Source: Christensenella sp. UBA1214 (GTDB lineage: Bacteria > Bacillota > Clostridia > Christensenellales > CAG-138). Taken from it: a DNA stretch of 10,754 nucleotides. Where the stretch lies: the NCBI GenBank assembly GCA_002309375.1, contig DBXK01000026.1:14390-25143 (forward strand), given 5' to 3'. Every line of letters begins with the position of its first letter. Within the stretch, counting starts at the first letter, position 1. A model generated the notes under the pieces. That model was not told the origin of the DNA, searched no databases, and saw only the letters and a program-made list of their open reading frames with translations. Positions 1-6,826 of the stretch are shown here, one piece after another. The translations under genes and the position numbers were made by a program.

Positions 1-33
1 GAAGGGTGAAGCCGGCTCCGTGTTTGCTGTGTT

Positions 34-429
34 TTACGCGGAGTGTCTTTTGTTCAGTTCGGTTTCGATTTTGTTCAGCGTATCGAAAAAACGTTTCGTT
101 GCGATCATCGGGCCGAAGCAGAGGCAGCCGAGCGTGTTCCAAAGAAACATATGCCGCCAGGAGGTATGCGGCCCTTCGATGCCGAGCACGATCGCTTTTT
201 CCTTCAGCTCCTCGGCGATCCGCGCCATCCAGACAAGCGGATAAATGAAAAGCGTCGGGATGCCGAGAAGGTATGCGGCGCCGTACCGCTGAGTTTTCCG
301 GCCGAGCACCCGATCGAGCTCGTCCTGGAGCCCTCCGAAGGGCATATAGAAAAGGAAAAACAGCCCGGCTGTGAAAAAATCGATAAAACCGAGCCAAAAG
401 CCTTTTCTGTTGGTGTGATCGAATCTCAT
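34..429 (-). CDS. Small three-helix membrane protein, DUF4234-like
   Basis: Encodes 131 residues. Three hydrophobic stretches are visible, at about residues 11-32, 50-69 and 92-108, separated by charged loops. It has the look of the DUF4234 family: small proteins with Gly/Phe/Tyr-rich helices and repeated aromatic-Thr-Gly turns, here FFTAGLFF near residue 18. No catalytic motif is visible and the function is unknown. The ATG sits inside the stop codon of the upstream phosphate transporter gene (ATGA overlap), so the two are almost certainly co-transcribed and translationally coupled. No strong separate ribosome binding site is seen. An accessory role for the transporter is possible from context but is not shown by the sequence. 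The stop lies 33 bases from the window edge, so its terminator is not visible. The gene call is firm; the family assignment is moderate. Confidence 0.8.
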   Translation of the reverse strand: MRFDHTNRKGFWLGFIDFFTAGLFFLFYMPFGGLQDELDRVLGRKTQRYGAAYLLGIPTLFIYPLVWMARIAEELKEKAIVLGIEGPHTSWRHMFLWNTLGCLCFGPMIATKRFFDTLNKIETELNKRHSA

Positions 430-2273
430 TTCTGCGGCACGCTCCCGGCCTCTGCCTCGGCAGCATTCCCTGCGGGCGCGGGTCGGTTGTTCAAAAGGGC
501 AAAATACCGCTGCCGTGCGCGGTTATAGGCGGTGTTGAAGGTTTCGTCGCCGCCCGAATGCAGGCGCTCGAAATAGAGATGCTCATGATCCGCAAGCTCC
601 GGCTGGACGCGGACGACGGTCGCGACGCCGACATTGGAGCAAACGTCCGCGATGCGGTGGAATTCGACCATGAGGTCGGTGAAGGTCGTGTCGGCATAGG
701 AATTGCATTCACCGGTGCTCATGCGCTTCAGGTGGTTGCGGCGAAGGACCGTGATAAGATCGCCTGCGACCTGCACGAGCGGTTCGATCCGCGCCGCGGC
801 GTCGATATCGCGCTTGGCAAAGGTCTGCTCGGTCTCGTCGAGGATCTGCCCGATCGCGCTTTCGAGAACGGCAAGCTCCGAAAATGCGGTCGCCGAAAAC
901 GCGGTGCCGCTTTTCTTCATGGATTCGGCGTGCGCCGCGATATTCACCGCGTGGTCGCCGAGGCGCTCGAATTCCGAAGTGATCTTATAGTATTGGTTCA
1001 GTATCGCAACATGGCTCTCGATCTGCAGATGCGGCAGGAACTCGACCATGTAGTTGCTGACCCTGTCGGTCATTCGGTCGATCTCCTCCTCTTCGGCAAG
1101 GATCTGCTTATGCACTGCGGGATCGTATTTCTTCAGCAGATCAAACGATTTTTCAAGATTGGATCTTGCGGTCGAGAAGGTCGTCAGAAGCGTTTTGTAG
1201 CAGCTTTGCAGCGCCAGCGCGGGGGTGCTGAAGAAGGCGGGGTTCAGCGCGTCCGTAATGCTCTTGTATTTGCCGTCCTTCGCGGGCTTGTCCTTAACGA
1301 TGCGGCGGCTGAGCTTTTCATAGAAACCGAGGAACGGAAGAAGGATGACGGCGCAGCTGAGGTTGAAAACCGTATTCGTGTTTGCGATGATGCCGGAATT
1401 GACAGGCGCATCCCAAAGCCTATCGAGAAGCCCGGTTTGATGCGCGATGATGACGCCGACGAGCGAAAGAATCGTCTTGCAGAGATTGAAGATGATGTTG
1501 ATGATCCCGACGCGCCGTGCATCGGTCTTCGCGCCGATGGAGCAGACGATCGCTGTCGTGACGCAGTCGCCGAGGTAAACGCCGACGATCACGGAATAAA
1601 CGGACTTGAACGCAAGCATGCCCGAGGAAGAGAATGCCTGAAGTATGCCGATCGTTGCGGAGGAGCTTTGCAGCGCGAATGCAACGCCGGCGCCGGTCGC
1701 GTAGCCGAGGACGGGGCTCTTGCCGAGCCCGGAGAACAGGCCGTCGATCATGCCGGATTCGGCAAGCGTGTTGACTGCGCCGGTCATGTTCAGAAGGCCG
1801 GAGAACAGTATGCCGAAGCCGATCGCGATCTTGCCGATCGAATGCGCGTTCTTGAAGAACTTGCTCATGATCAGCACGACGCCGATGATCAGCGCGATCG
1901 GAGCGAGGGTGGAGGGCTGGAAGAAGCGGAGGATAGACGAGCCGGAGGAATCCACGTCAAGAAGGCGGATGATCTGGCCTGTGACGGTCGTTCCGACGTT
2001 CGCGCCGACGATGATGCCGAGGGATTGATGCAGCGTCAGGATCCCCGCGCCGACAAGACCCGCCGTTATGACGATTGTTGCGGTCGAGGATTGGATAAGC
2101 GCGGTCACGAGCAGGCCGAGAACAAACGCCTTCAGCGGATTGTTGGTGACCTTGCTCATCGCTTTTTTCAGAGCACCTGATGAATTCTCTTTTAATGAAT
2201 CTCCCATCAGGCGCATGCCGTAAAGGAACATCGCAAGCCCGCCGAGCAGGGAGATCACATTGAAAACATCCAT
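426..2273 (-). CDS. Sodium-dependent phosphate symporter with C-terminal PhoU-like domain (NptA/PNaS family)
   Basis: Encodes 615 residues, the usual length for bacterial Na/Pi cotransporters fused to PhoU. The N-terminal half holds two inverted-repeat transport units. Each has the family signature: QSSTAT at residues 61-66 and QSSSAT at 202-207. Each is followed by a Gly/Thr-rich segment, GANVGTTVT at 90-98 and GVYLGDCVTT at 231-240. Helices continue to about residue 318. From about residue 350 the protein is soluble and helical, with the PhoU motif EFERLGDHAVNIA at 434-446 and a second weaker copy, FHRIADVCSNVG, at 538-549. PhoU-type helical bundles bind metal and tune phosphate transport. 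The predicted role is phosphate uptake (or efflux under some conditions) driven by sodium at the cytoplasmic membrane. The start is supported by GAGG seven bases upstream (2281-2284). It is the first gene of a two-gene operon with the coupled small membrane protein downstream. The C-terminal 15 residues are an Ala/Glu-rich tail. Confidence 0.95.
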   Translation of the reverse strand: MDVFNVISLLGGLAMFLYGMRLMGDSLKENSSGALKKAMSKVTNNPLKAFVLGLLVTALIQSSTATIVITAGLVGAGILTLHQSLGIIVGANVGTTVTGQIIRLLDVDSSGSSILRFFQPSTLAPIALIIGVVLIMSKFFKNAHSIGKIAIGFGILFSGLLNMTGAVNTLAESGMIDGLFSGLGKSPVLGYATGAGVAFALQSSSATIGILQAFSSSGMLAFKSVYSVIVGVYLGDCVTTAIVCSIGAKTDARRVGIINIIFNLCKTILSLVGVIIAHQTGLLDRLWDAPVNSGIIANTNTVFNLSCAVILLPFLGFYEKLSRRIVKDKPAKDGKYKSITDALNPAFFSTPALALQSCYKTLLTTFSTARSNLEKSFDLLKKYDPAVHKQILAEEEEIDRMTDRVSNYMVEFLPHLQIESHVAILNQYYKITSEFERLGDHAVNIAAHAESMKKSGTAFSATAFSELAVLESAIGQILDETEQTFAKRDIDAAARIEPLVQVAGDLITVLRRNHLKRMSTGECNSYADTTFTDLMVEFHRIADVCSNVGVATVVRVQPELADHEHLYFERLHSGGDETFNTAYNRARQRYFALLNNRPAPAGNAAEAEAGSVPQK

Positions 2274-2319
2274 GAAAAAACCTCGTTTTCAGTCAGAAAC
2301 CGGCAAATTACCATCTAAA

Positions 2320-2349
2320 AATATAACATACCTGCGATACGCCCGTCAA
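2320..2349 (-). promoter_or_regulatory. Sigma-A promoter of the phosphate transporter operon
   Basis: Reading the minus strand, TTGACG (2344-2349) is followed after 18 bases by TATATT (2320-2325). The -10 is preceded by TG in the extended -10 position (TGTTATATT). The predicted transcription start is near 2313, giving a leader of about 40 bases. No Pho box was recognised. Confidence 0.65.
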
Positions 2350-2389
2350 GATGGGGCCTTTCATAAATAATGCAGGGAGAAAGCCCGCC

Positions 2390-2407
2390 GCGGCAAAAGA
2401 TTGCCGC
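2390..2407. repeat. Short perfect hairpin between the divergent promoters
   Basis: GCGGCAA (2390-2396), AAGA loop, TTGCCGC (2401-2407): a perfect 7-bp stem in the divergent intergenic region. It lies about 30 bases upstream of the -10 of the plus-strand dockerin gene and outside both predicted transcripts, so a DNA-level protein site is more likely than an RNA hairpin. There is no T-tract, so it is not a terminator. Confidence 0.45.
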
Positions 2408-2436
2408 CGATCCCACTTCCATTATCCGGAACGATA

Positions 2437-2445
2437 TGCTATAAT
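2437..2445 (+). promoter_or_regulatory. Extended -10 promoter of the 700-residue dockerin protein gene
   Basis: TGCTATAAT is a perfect extended -10. The matching -35 position (2417-2422, TTCCAT) is poor, as is common with extended -10 promoters or activated ones. Two direct copies of TATCCGG (2423-2429 and 2447-2453) flank the -10 at a 24-base interval. The predicted start is near 2452, giving a leader of about 60 bases. Confidence 0.55.
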
Positions 2446-2477
2446 ATATCCGGCTGAAGCAAAGCTTGACGCAAATA

Positions 2478-2487
2478 ACAGATCTGT
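2478..2487. repeat. 10-bp palindrome in the leader of the 700-residue protein gene
   Basis: ACAGATCTGT is a perfect palindrome about 26 bases after the predicted transcription start and 11 bases before the ribosome binding site. It could be a repressor site. It is too short with no loop to be a useful RNA hairpin. Confidence 0.4.
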
Positions 2488-2511
2488 CAGAAATCACAGG
2501 GAGGGAAGAAC

Positions 2512-4614
2512 ATGAAAAGAAAGCTGATATGCATACTGACCGCCGTCCTTTTGGCGGCGATGCTGATCCCCGCGGCGTTTTCGGAAACGAAGGACGCCGA
2601 TCTGGACAGCGCGCTGAATGTCGAAGGCGGGGAACTGACCTTCGTCAGCGAGGGCGTTTACGCCTGGACCGCCGCGGAATCGGATGATCCCGCGCACCCG
2701 AATTTCGGCAAATGCGGCAACACCGGCACCGCGTCTTCGACTTCGACGATGACCGCCGCCGTTGTGATCGGCGAGGAGGGCGGAAGCATCTCCTTCGATT
2801 ATCAGGCCTGCGGCGAAAGCAGCAATTACGGCACGGTTTTCGATCACTGCATCTTCAAGATCGACGGCGCGAACCAGTTCGACAAGGGCGCTGAGTATGA
2901 CGCCGGCTGGCAGAGCTTCTCCGCGAACCTCGAGCCCGGCGAGCATACCCTGATGTGGACCTACACGAAGGACAGCTCGGTCAACGGCCAGGGCGATTAT
3001 TTCGCCGTGGACAACGTCGCGATCGGCGGAGCGGTCCCGCCCGAGCCCGATCCTACTCCGACTCCTCCGCCGGAACCCCCGGCCGATGAGGACCTCGATC
3101 TCGCGCTCAATGCGGAGGGCGGAACGATCCATTTCACGAACGACGCCGCCTATCCCTGGACGGTCGAGGAATCTGATGACCGCCTTTATGCAAAGAGCGG
3201 CAACGCCGGCGTTGAAAGCTCGACTTCCACGATCAGCGCGGACGTTACGATCGAGCAGGAGGGCATGATGATCCGCTTCGATCTCATCGCCCGCGGCGAG
3301 GGCTATGACGCGACCGACTGGGATACCTGCCGCTTCTTCGTCGACGGCGAAATGGTGATGAAATACGGCGCTCACGACGAGGTCTGGGAGAGCTTCGAAT
3401 ACGGCCTCGAGGTCGGCGAGCATAATCTGCAGTGGCAGTATAAGAAGGATCATTCCACCAACCCGGCGGGCGACTATTTCGCGGTCGACAACGTCGAGAT
3501 CCTTGAGGGCGAGCCCTTCGTGCCAGAAGTTATCGAAGTGATCGATGTCGAGGGCTTCGAATCCCCGCTCTGGGGCCAGCACCCGAATTACGATATCACC
3601 GTTCCCGAAGGCGCGAATTACTATATCGACACGATCATGTGGCAGTATGCCGACGAGCTGAACGAGGATTACGGCCAGCTTTACGAGGATGAATACTTCG
3701 ATAACGAGCTCGCGACCTATACCCTCCTCGTCCGGATCTATCCGAACGAAGGCTATGTGATCTCCGATGACGCGACCGCGCTGATCAACGGCTCGTCCGT
3801 TGCCGTCGGCTCCTTCGGCAACACTGTCTTCGGCTATTTCTACATTTATTCGAGGGACTATGAGGTCGATCCGAACGTCACCGAACCGACGCCCGTTCCG
3901 CCGGAGCCGGTCGGCCCGATCTGGAATTTCGAGAGCGATCCCGAAAACCAGGGCTGGACCTTCGTCGACCAGGACGGCGACGGATATAACTGGGAATGGA
4001 TGCTCGACTGGTATAATGAATACAACTTCCACGAGGGCTCCGGCTTCCTGATGTCCAAATCCTATGAGAACGATTACGGCTCGCTCTATCCCGATAACTG
4101 GGCGATCACGCCCGAATTCGAGGTGCCGGAAAACGGCCTGTTCACCTTCTGGGCGCAGGGTCAGGATCCCGATTATCCCTATGAGATCTTCGGCGTCTAT
4201 CTGAAGACGGCGGATGGAGAAGACTGGATCCAGATCGGCGAGGATGATTACACCTGGGGTGCGGATTATCAGTTCGAATACGATATCGCGGAATATGCCG
4301 GCCGGACCGTACAGATGGCGATCCGCCATTATAACTGCTCCGATATGTTCCAGCTCAACCTCGATTATGTCGAAGTCACCTGTGCGGAGATCCCGCCCGA
4401 GCCGCCCGTTCTGCCGGGCGACGTCAACGGCGACGGCAGCGTCGATATCCAGGATGCGCTGCTTACGATGCGCCGCGCAATGGGCCTGATCGCGGATGAC
4501 GCGCTCGATATGGAGGCCGCCGACGTCAGCGGCAACGGCACAGTATCCATTGAAGACGCGGTGCTGATCCTCCGCTATGCGATGGGGCTGATCACCGAAT
4601 TCCCCGTGGGATGA
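2512..4614 (+). CDS. Secreted multimodular dockerin protein (two A modules, B module, choice-of-anchor-J-like module, dockerin)
   Basis: Encodes 700 residues. A signal peptide spans residues 1-24 (MKRK, hydrophobic core, AFS cleavage site). Two related beta-type modules of about 140 residues follow ('A', 31-172 and 195-333; no Pfam name recognised). Both carry ASSTST/ESSTST early and end near KDSSVNGQGDYFAVDNV, and a Pro-rich linker (176-190) joins them. Next is a 'B' module (340-452) opening with a GF..P.WG.HP....VPEGA motif seen in many clostridial dockerin proteins. A second Pro linker leads to a choice-of-anchor-J/cleaved-adhesin-like module (468-623) with DQDGDGYNW and RHYNCSD. The C-terminus is a two-repeat type I dockerin, GDVNGDGSVDIQDALLTMRR (636-655) and ADVSGNGTVSIEDAV (670-684), with the calcium-ligand positions kept. 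No catalytic motif is seen; a binding or structural cell-surface role is inferred. The start is set by AGGGAGGG at 2498-2505. It is followed by its own terminator. The 861-residue protein downstream is a shuffled paralogue. Confidence 0.95.
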   Translation: MKRKLICILTAVLLAAMLIPAAFSETKDADLDSALNVEGGELTFVSEGVYAWTAAESDDPAHPNFGKCGNTGTASSTSTMTAAVVIGEEGGSISFDYQACGESSNYGTVFDHCIFKIDGANQFDKGAEYDAGWQSFSANLEPGEHTLMWTYTKDSSVNGQGDYFAVDNVAIGGAVPPEPDPTPTPPPEPPADEDLDLALNAEGGTIHFTNDAAYPWTVEESDDRLYAKSGNAGVESSTSTISADVTIEQEGMMIRFDLIARGEGYDATDWDTCRFFVDGEMVMKYGAHDEVWESFEYGLEVGEHNLQWQYKKDHSTNPAGDYFAVDNVEILEGEPFVPEVIEVIDVEGFESPLWGQHPNYDITVPEGANYYIDTIMWQYADELNEDYGQLYEDEYFDNELATYTLLVRIYPNEGYVISDDATALINGSSVAVGSFGNTVFGYFYIYSRDYEVDPNVTEPTPVPPEPVGPIWNFESDPENQGWTFVDQDGDGYNWEWMLDWYNEYNFHEGSGFLMSKSYENDYGSLYPDNWAITPEFEVPENGLFTFWAQGQDPDYPYEIFGVYLKTADGEDWIQIGEDDYTWGADYQFEYDIAEYAGRTVQMAIRHYNCSDMFQLNLDYVEVTCAEIPPEPPVLPGDVNGDGSVDIQDALLTMRRAMGLIADDALDMEAADVSGNGTVSIEDAVLILRYAMGLITEFPVG

Positions 4615-4630
4615 TAAAAATCAAATTGAG

Positions 4631-4656
4631 AAAGCGGCTCTTCGGAGCCGCTTTTT
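4631..4656 (+). terminator. Rho-independent terminator with cUUCGg tetraloop
   Basis: AAAGCGGCTC, TTCG loop, GAGCCGCTTT, then further T residues. The stem is a perfect 10 bp closed by the extra-stable C(UUCG)G loop, 16 bases after the stop codon of the 700-residue protein gene. Confidence 0.92.
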
Positions 4657-4666
4657 CATACTTTTT

Positions 4667-4700
4667 CGGTTCTTTCCTACGATATTGAACCGGCTTTTTT
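4667..4700 (+). terminator. Possible weak second terminator
   Basis: CGGTTC (4667-4672) pairs with GAACCG (4687-4692) across a 14-base loop and is followed by GCTTTTTT. The stem is only 6 bp and the loop is long, so it may be a back-up terminator to the strong one just upstream, or chance. Confidence 0.3.
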
Positions 4701-4703
4701 GTA

Positions 4704-4732
4704 TTGATATCAAGTGATATATATGATATAAT
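4704..4732 (+). promoter_or_regulatory. Sigma-A promoter of the amylase gene with a palindromic -35
   Basis: TTGATA (4704-4709), 17-base spacer, TATAAT (4727-4732). The -35 is part of a perfect 10-bp palindrome, TTGATATCAA (4704-4713). TGATA occurs three times at near-helical spacing (starts at 4705, 4715 and 4724), suggesting a regulator binding one face of the DNA. The predicted start is near 4739, giving a leader of about 92 bases. Confidence 0.8.
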
Positions 4733-4739
4733 AACAGTT

Positions 4740-4749
4740 GGAACGTTCC
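4740..4749. promoter_or_regulatory. Candidate LacI-family operator at the amylase transcription start
   Basis: GGAACGTTCC is a perfect 10-bp palindrome with a central CG, placed at about +1 to +10 of the amylase promoter. LacI-family regulators, including MalR and CcpA of Firmicutes, bind palindromes with a central CG, often at +1. Which regulator binds here is not known. Confidence 0.45.
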
Positions 4750-4819
4750 GGCAGTGCGTCGGGAGGCGATCCGAAAACCAAGCATCAAAAAGTAAGACGG
4801 GCTTTGAAAAGGGAAGCCG

Positions 4820-4825
4820 AAGGAG
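4820..4825 (+). promoter_or_regulatory. Ribosome binding site that fixes the amylase start
   Basis: AAGGAG lies five bases before the ATG at 4831. The longer reading frame opening at 4738 would begin at the predicted transcription start with no ribosome binding site and would bury the signal peptide, so 4831 is chosen. Confidence 0.85.
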
Positions 4826-4830
4826 AAAGC

Positions 4831-6759
4831 ATGAAGAAGAGAATCATCGTTTTTTTGCTGACAGTATGCCTGCTCGCTTCCGTGGCTTTCACGGGCGTCG
4901 CGCCCGTTTCCGCGGAAACGGAGGAATACGAGACCTATGCGCAGCAGACCGTGCGGGGTGCTGTGATCCTGCACTGCTTCAACTGGTCGTACAACAGCAT
5001 CAAGGCAGCGCTGCCGGATATCGCGGCGGCGGGCTATACCGCCGTTCAGACCTCACCGGTGCAGCAGCCGAAGGATTATAACGCGGGCTGGACCGATTCA
5101 ACCGGCCAGTGGTGGAAGCTCTATCAGCCGCTGGGCCTTTCCGTTGCGGACGGCGGAACCTGGCTCGGAACAAGGCAGGAGCTGACCGAGCTCTGTGCCG
5201 AGGCGGAAAAGTACGATATCAAGGTCATCGTCGACGTCGTTGCCAATCATCTTGCAAACGATACGGAAGGCGGAACGTTCGCGCACCTGAACGCGAACGT
5301 CGATGCCGCGCTGCAGCATGAAGAATATTTCCACAGCGATTCGAATTATATCAACGACGAAAGCCGTTATAACATGACCCAGCGCCATATGGGAATGCCG
5401 GATCTCAACACCGGCAACCAGGACATTCAGGATTATGTCCTCGCTTTCCTCTGCGACTGCGTGGACTGCGGCGTGGACGGCTTCCGTTTCGATGCGGCGA
5501 AGCATATCGAGCTGCCGACGGACGATGGCTGCGCGAGCGATTTCTGGCCGACGGTCATCAGCGGCGTCAGTGAATACGCCGATCACGAGCTGTTCTTCTA
5601 CGGCGAGATCCTCGGCGGCGCGGGCACGGATATTTCGAATTACACGACCTATATCGCCGTGACAGACAATTATACCGGCGATCATGCGCTCGATATGGCG
5701 AAAAACAATTCGGCCGGCGGGCTTGCCGACAGCACTTATTATAAAGGCGCGGATCCGTCGCTGAGCGTGCTCTGGGCGGAATCGCACGACACCTATATGA
5801 GCGGCGCCACTTCTGGCGTTTCCGATGATACGATCATTAAGACCTGGGCCATCGTCGGCGCAAGGGCATACTCCACCTCGCTCTATCTCGCAAGACCGAA
5901 CGAAACGATGGGGGAGGCGAGCAGCGATACGACCTGGAAATCGAAGACCGCCGCGGAGATCAACAAATTCAAGAATCATTTCGACGGAACGAATGAATAC
6001 CTTGCCTATAACGGAAATACGACCTATAACGAGCGCGGCACCCGCGGCGTTGTGATCTCGAAGCTCGACGGCCCCGGCGAGGTCAGCCTGCCCGCGCACA
6101 GGATCGCGAACGGTACTTACGTCGATCAGATCACGGGGAATGTTTTCACCGTTGCGGACGGCACGATCAGCGGTACTGTCGGCGACAGCGGCGTTGCGGT
6201 CGTTTATAATCCGGACGAGCCCGCGGCGCTGTATATCACCGCTTCGCCGATCTATCTTGAGCCGAGCTCCAACTGGTGCAATGACGGCGCGCGCTTTGCG
6301 ATGTATCTTTTCAATTCCGCAACCGGCGCGAGCGTCTGGGCGGATATGAGCGACCCGGACGGCGACGGCGTATATTCGGCAGTCCTGCCGGAGGGCGACT
6401 GGAGCTTTGTGATCTTCTGCCGCATGAATCCGGCTGAGCCCGAGAACAACTGGAACAACAAATGGAACCAGACGGCGGATCTTTTCCCGGATCCGAACAC
6501 GAACTGCTATTCTGTAACACCCGGCACCTGGGATAACGGAGGCGGGACCTGGAGCTGGTACGGGCCGCAGCAAACTCTTGCGGGCGACGTCAACTGCGAC
6601 GGTGAGCTCGACGCCACCGACGCGCTGCTGACGATGCGCTATGCGATGAACATCGAGTCCGTCGGGGAACAGGGCATAGTCAACGGCGATCTGGACGGCA
6701 GCGGCACGCTGACCGCGACCGACGCGATACTCATCATGCGGGCGGTGCTCGAAGGCTGA
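4831..6759 (+). CDS. Secreted alpha-amylase (GH13, AmyE-like subfamily 28) with starch-binding-like module and dockerin
   Basis: Encodes 642 residues and hydrolyses internal alpha-1,4 bonds of starch outside the cell. The signal peptide ends near residue 28 (PVSA). The catalytic domain (about 35-462) closely follows B. subtilis AmyE: ILHCFNWSYNSIKAALPDI at the start, YTAVQTSP, region I DVVANH (135-140), region II GFRFDAAKH (217-225, nucleophile D221) followed by IELP, region III GEIL (acid/base E259), and region IV ESHDTY (317-322, D320). All catalytic residues are present. Residues 463-578 form a beta module with ARFAMYLFN, VIFCRMNP and WNNKWNQTADL. It resembles starch-binding modules of gut clostridial amylases (CBM26-like; the exact family is uncertain). 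The C-terminus is a two-repeat dockerin (585-608, 619-642) that ends the protein, so the enzyme should dock on a cohesin scaffold. It is transcribed alone from its own promoter and converges on the 861-residue dockerin gene. Confidence 0.96.
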   Translation: MKKRIIVFLLTVCLLASVAFTGVAPVSAETEEYETYAQQTVRGAVILHCFNWSYNSIKAALPDIAAAGYTAVQTSPVQQPKDYNAGWTDSTGQWWKLYQPLGLSVADGGTWLGTRQELTELCAEAEKYDIKVIVDVVANHLANDTEGGTFAHLNANVDAALQHEEYFHSDSNYINDESRYNMTQRHMGMPDLNTGNQDIQDYVLAFLCDCVDCGVDGFRFDAAKHIELPTDDGCASDFWPTVISGVSEYADHELFFYGEILGGAGTDISNYTTYIAVTDNYTGDHALDMAKNNSAGGLADSTYYKGADPSLSVLWAESHDTYMSGATSGVSDDTIIKTWAIVGARAYSTSLYLARPNETMGEASSDTTWKSKTAAEINKFKNHFDGTNEYLAYNGNTTYNERGTRGVVISKLDGPGEVSLPAHRIANGTYVDQITGNVFTVADGTISGTVGDSGVAVVYNPDEPAALYITASPIYLEPSSNWCNDGARFAMYLFNSATGASVWADMSDPDGDGVYSAVLPEGDWSFVIFCRMNPAEPENNWNNKWNQTADLFPDPNTNCYSVTPGTWDNGGGTWSWYGPQQTLAGDVNCDGELDATDALLTMRYAMNIESVGEQGIVNGDLDGSGTLTATDAILIMRAVLEG

Positions 6760-6775
6760 GCATTTGAACGAACAA

Positions 6776-6811
6776 AAAGGACCGCTTCCGGGAAGCCGGA
6801 AGCGGTCCTTT
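6776..6811. terminator. Bidirectional terminator between convergent genes, perfect 16-bp stem
   Basis: AAAGGACCGCTTCCGG (6776-6791), GAAG loop, and the exact reverse complement (6796-6811). On the minus strand the stem runs into five T, serving the 861-residue protein gene. On the plus strand the T-tract is short (TTTAT), so it is weaker for the amylase gene. The apical 27 bases recur with one change in the terminator at 9681-9719. Confidence 0.9.
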
Positions 6812-6826
6812 ATCAGTGCTTCAGTT

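Noticed and set aside
558..2180. 540-codon plus-strand frame
   Set aside because: Antisense to the phosphate symporter; Asp/Arg/Gly-rich with no recognisable domain. It is an effect of GC-rich codon use.
2494..4329. 611-codon minus-strand frame
   Set aside because: Antisense to the 700-residue dockerin protein, which has a signal peptide, ribosome binding site and known domains. The antisense product is low-complexity Ile/Val/Arg/Asp sequence.
4738..4830. 31-residue N-terminal extension of the amylase
   Set aside because: Its ATG falls at the predicted transcription start with no ribosome binding site and would hide the signal peptide.
4750..4830. Possible riboswitch in the amylase leader
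   Set aside because: Only one small hairpin (GGCTT at 4800-4804 with AAGCC at 4814-4818) is visible, and no known riboswitch core motif was recognised.
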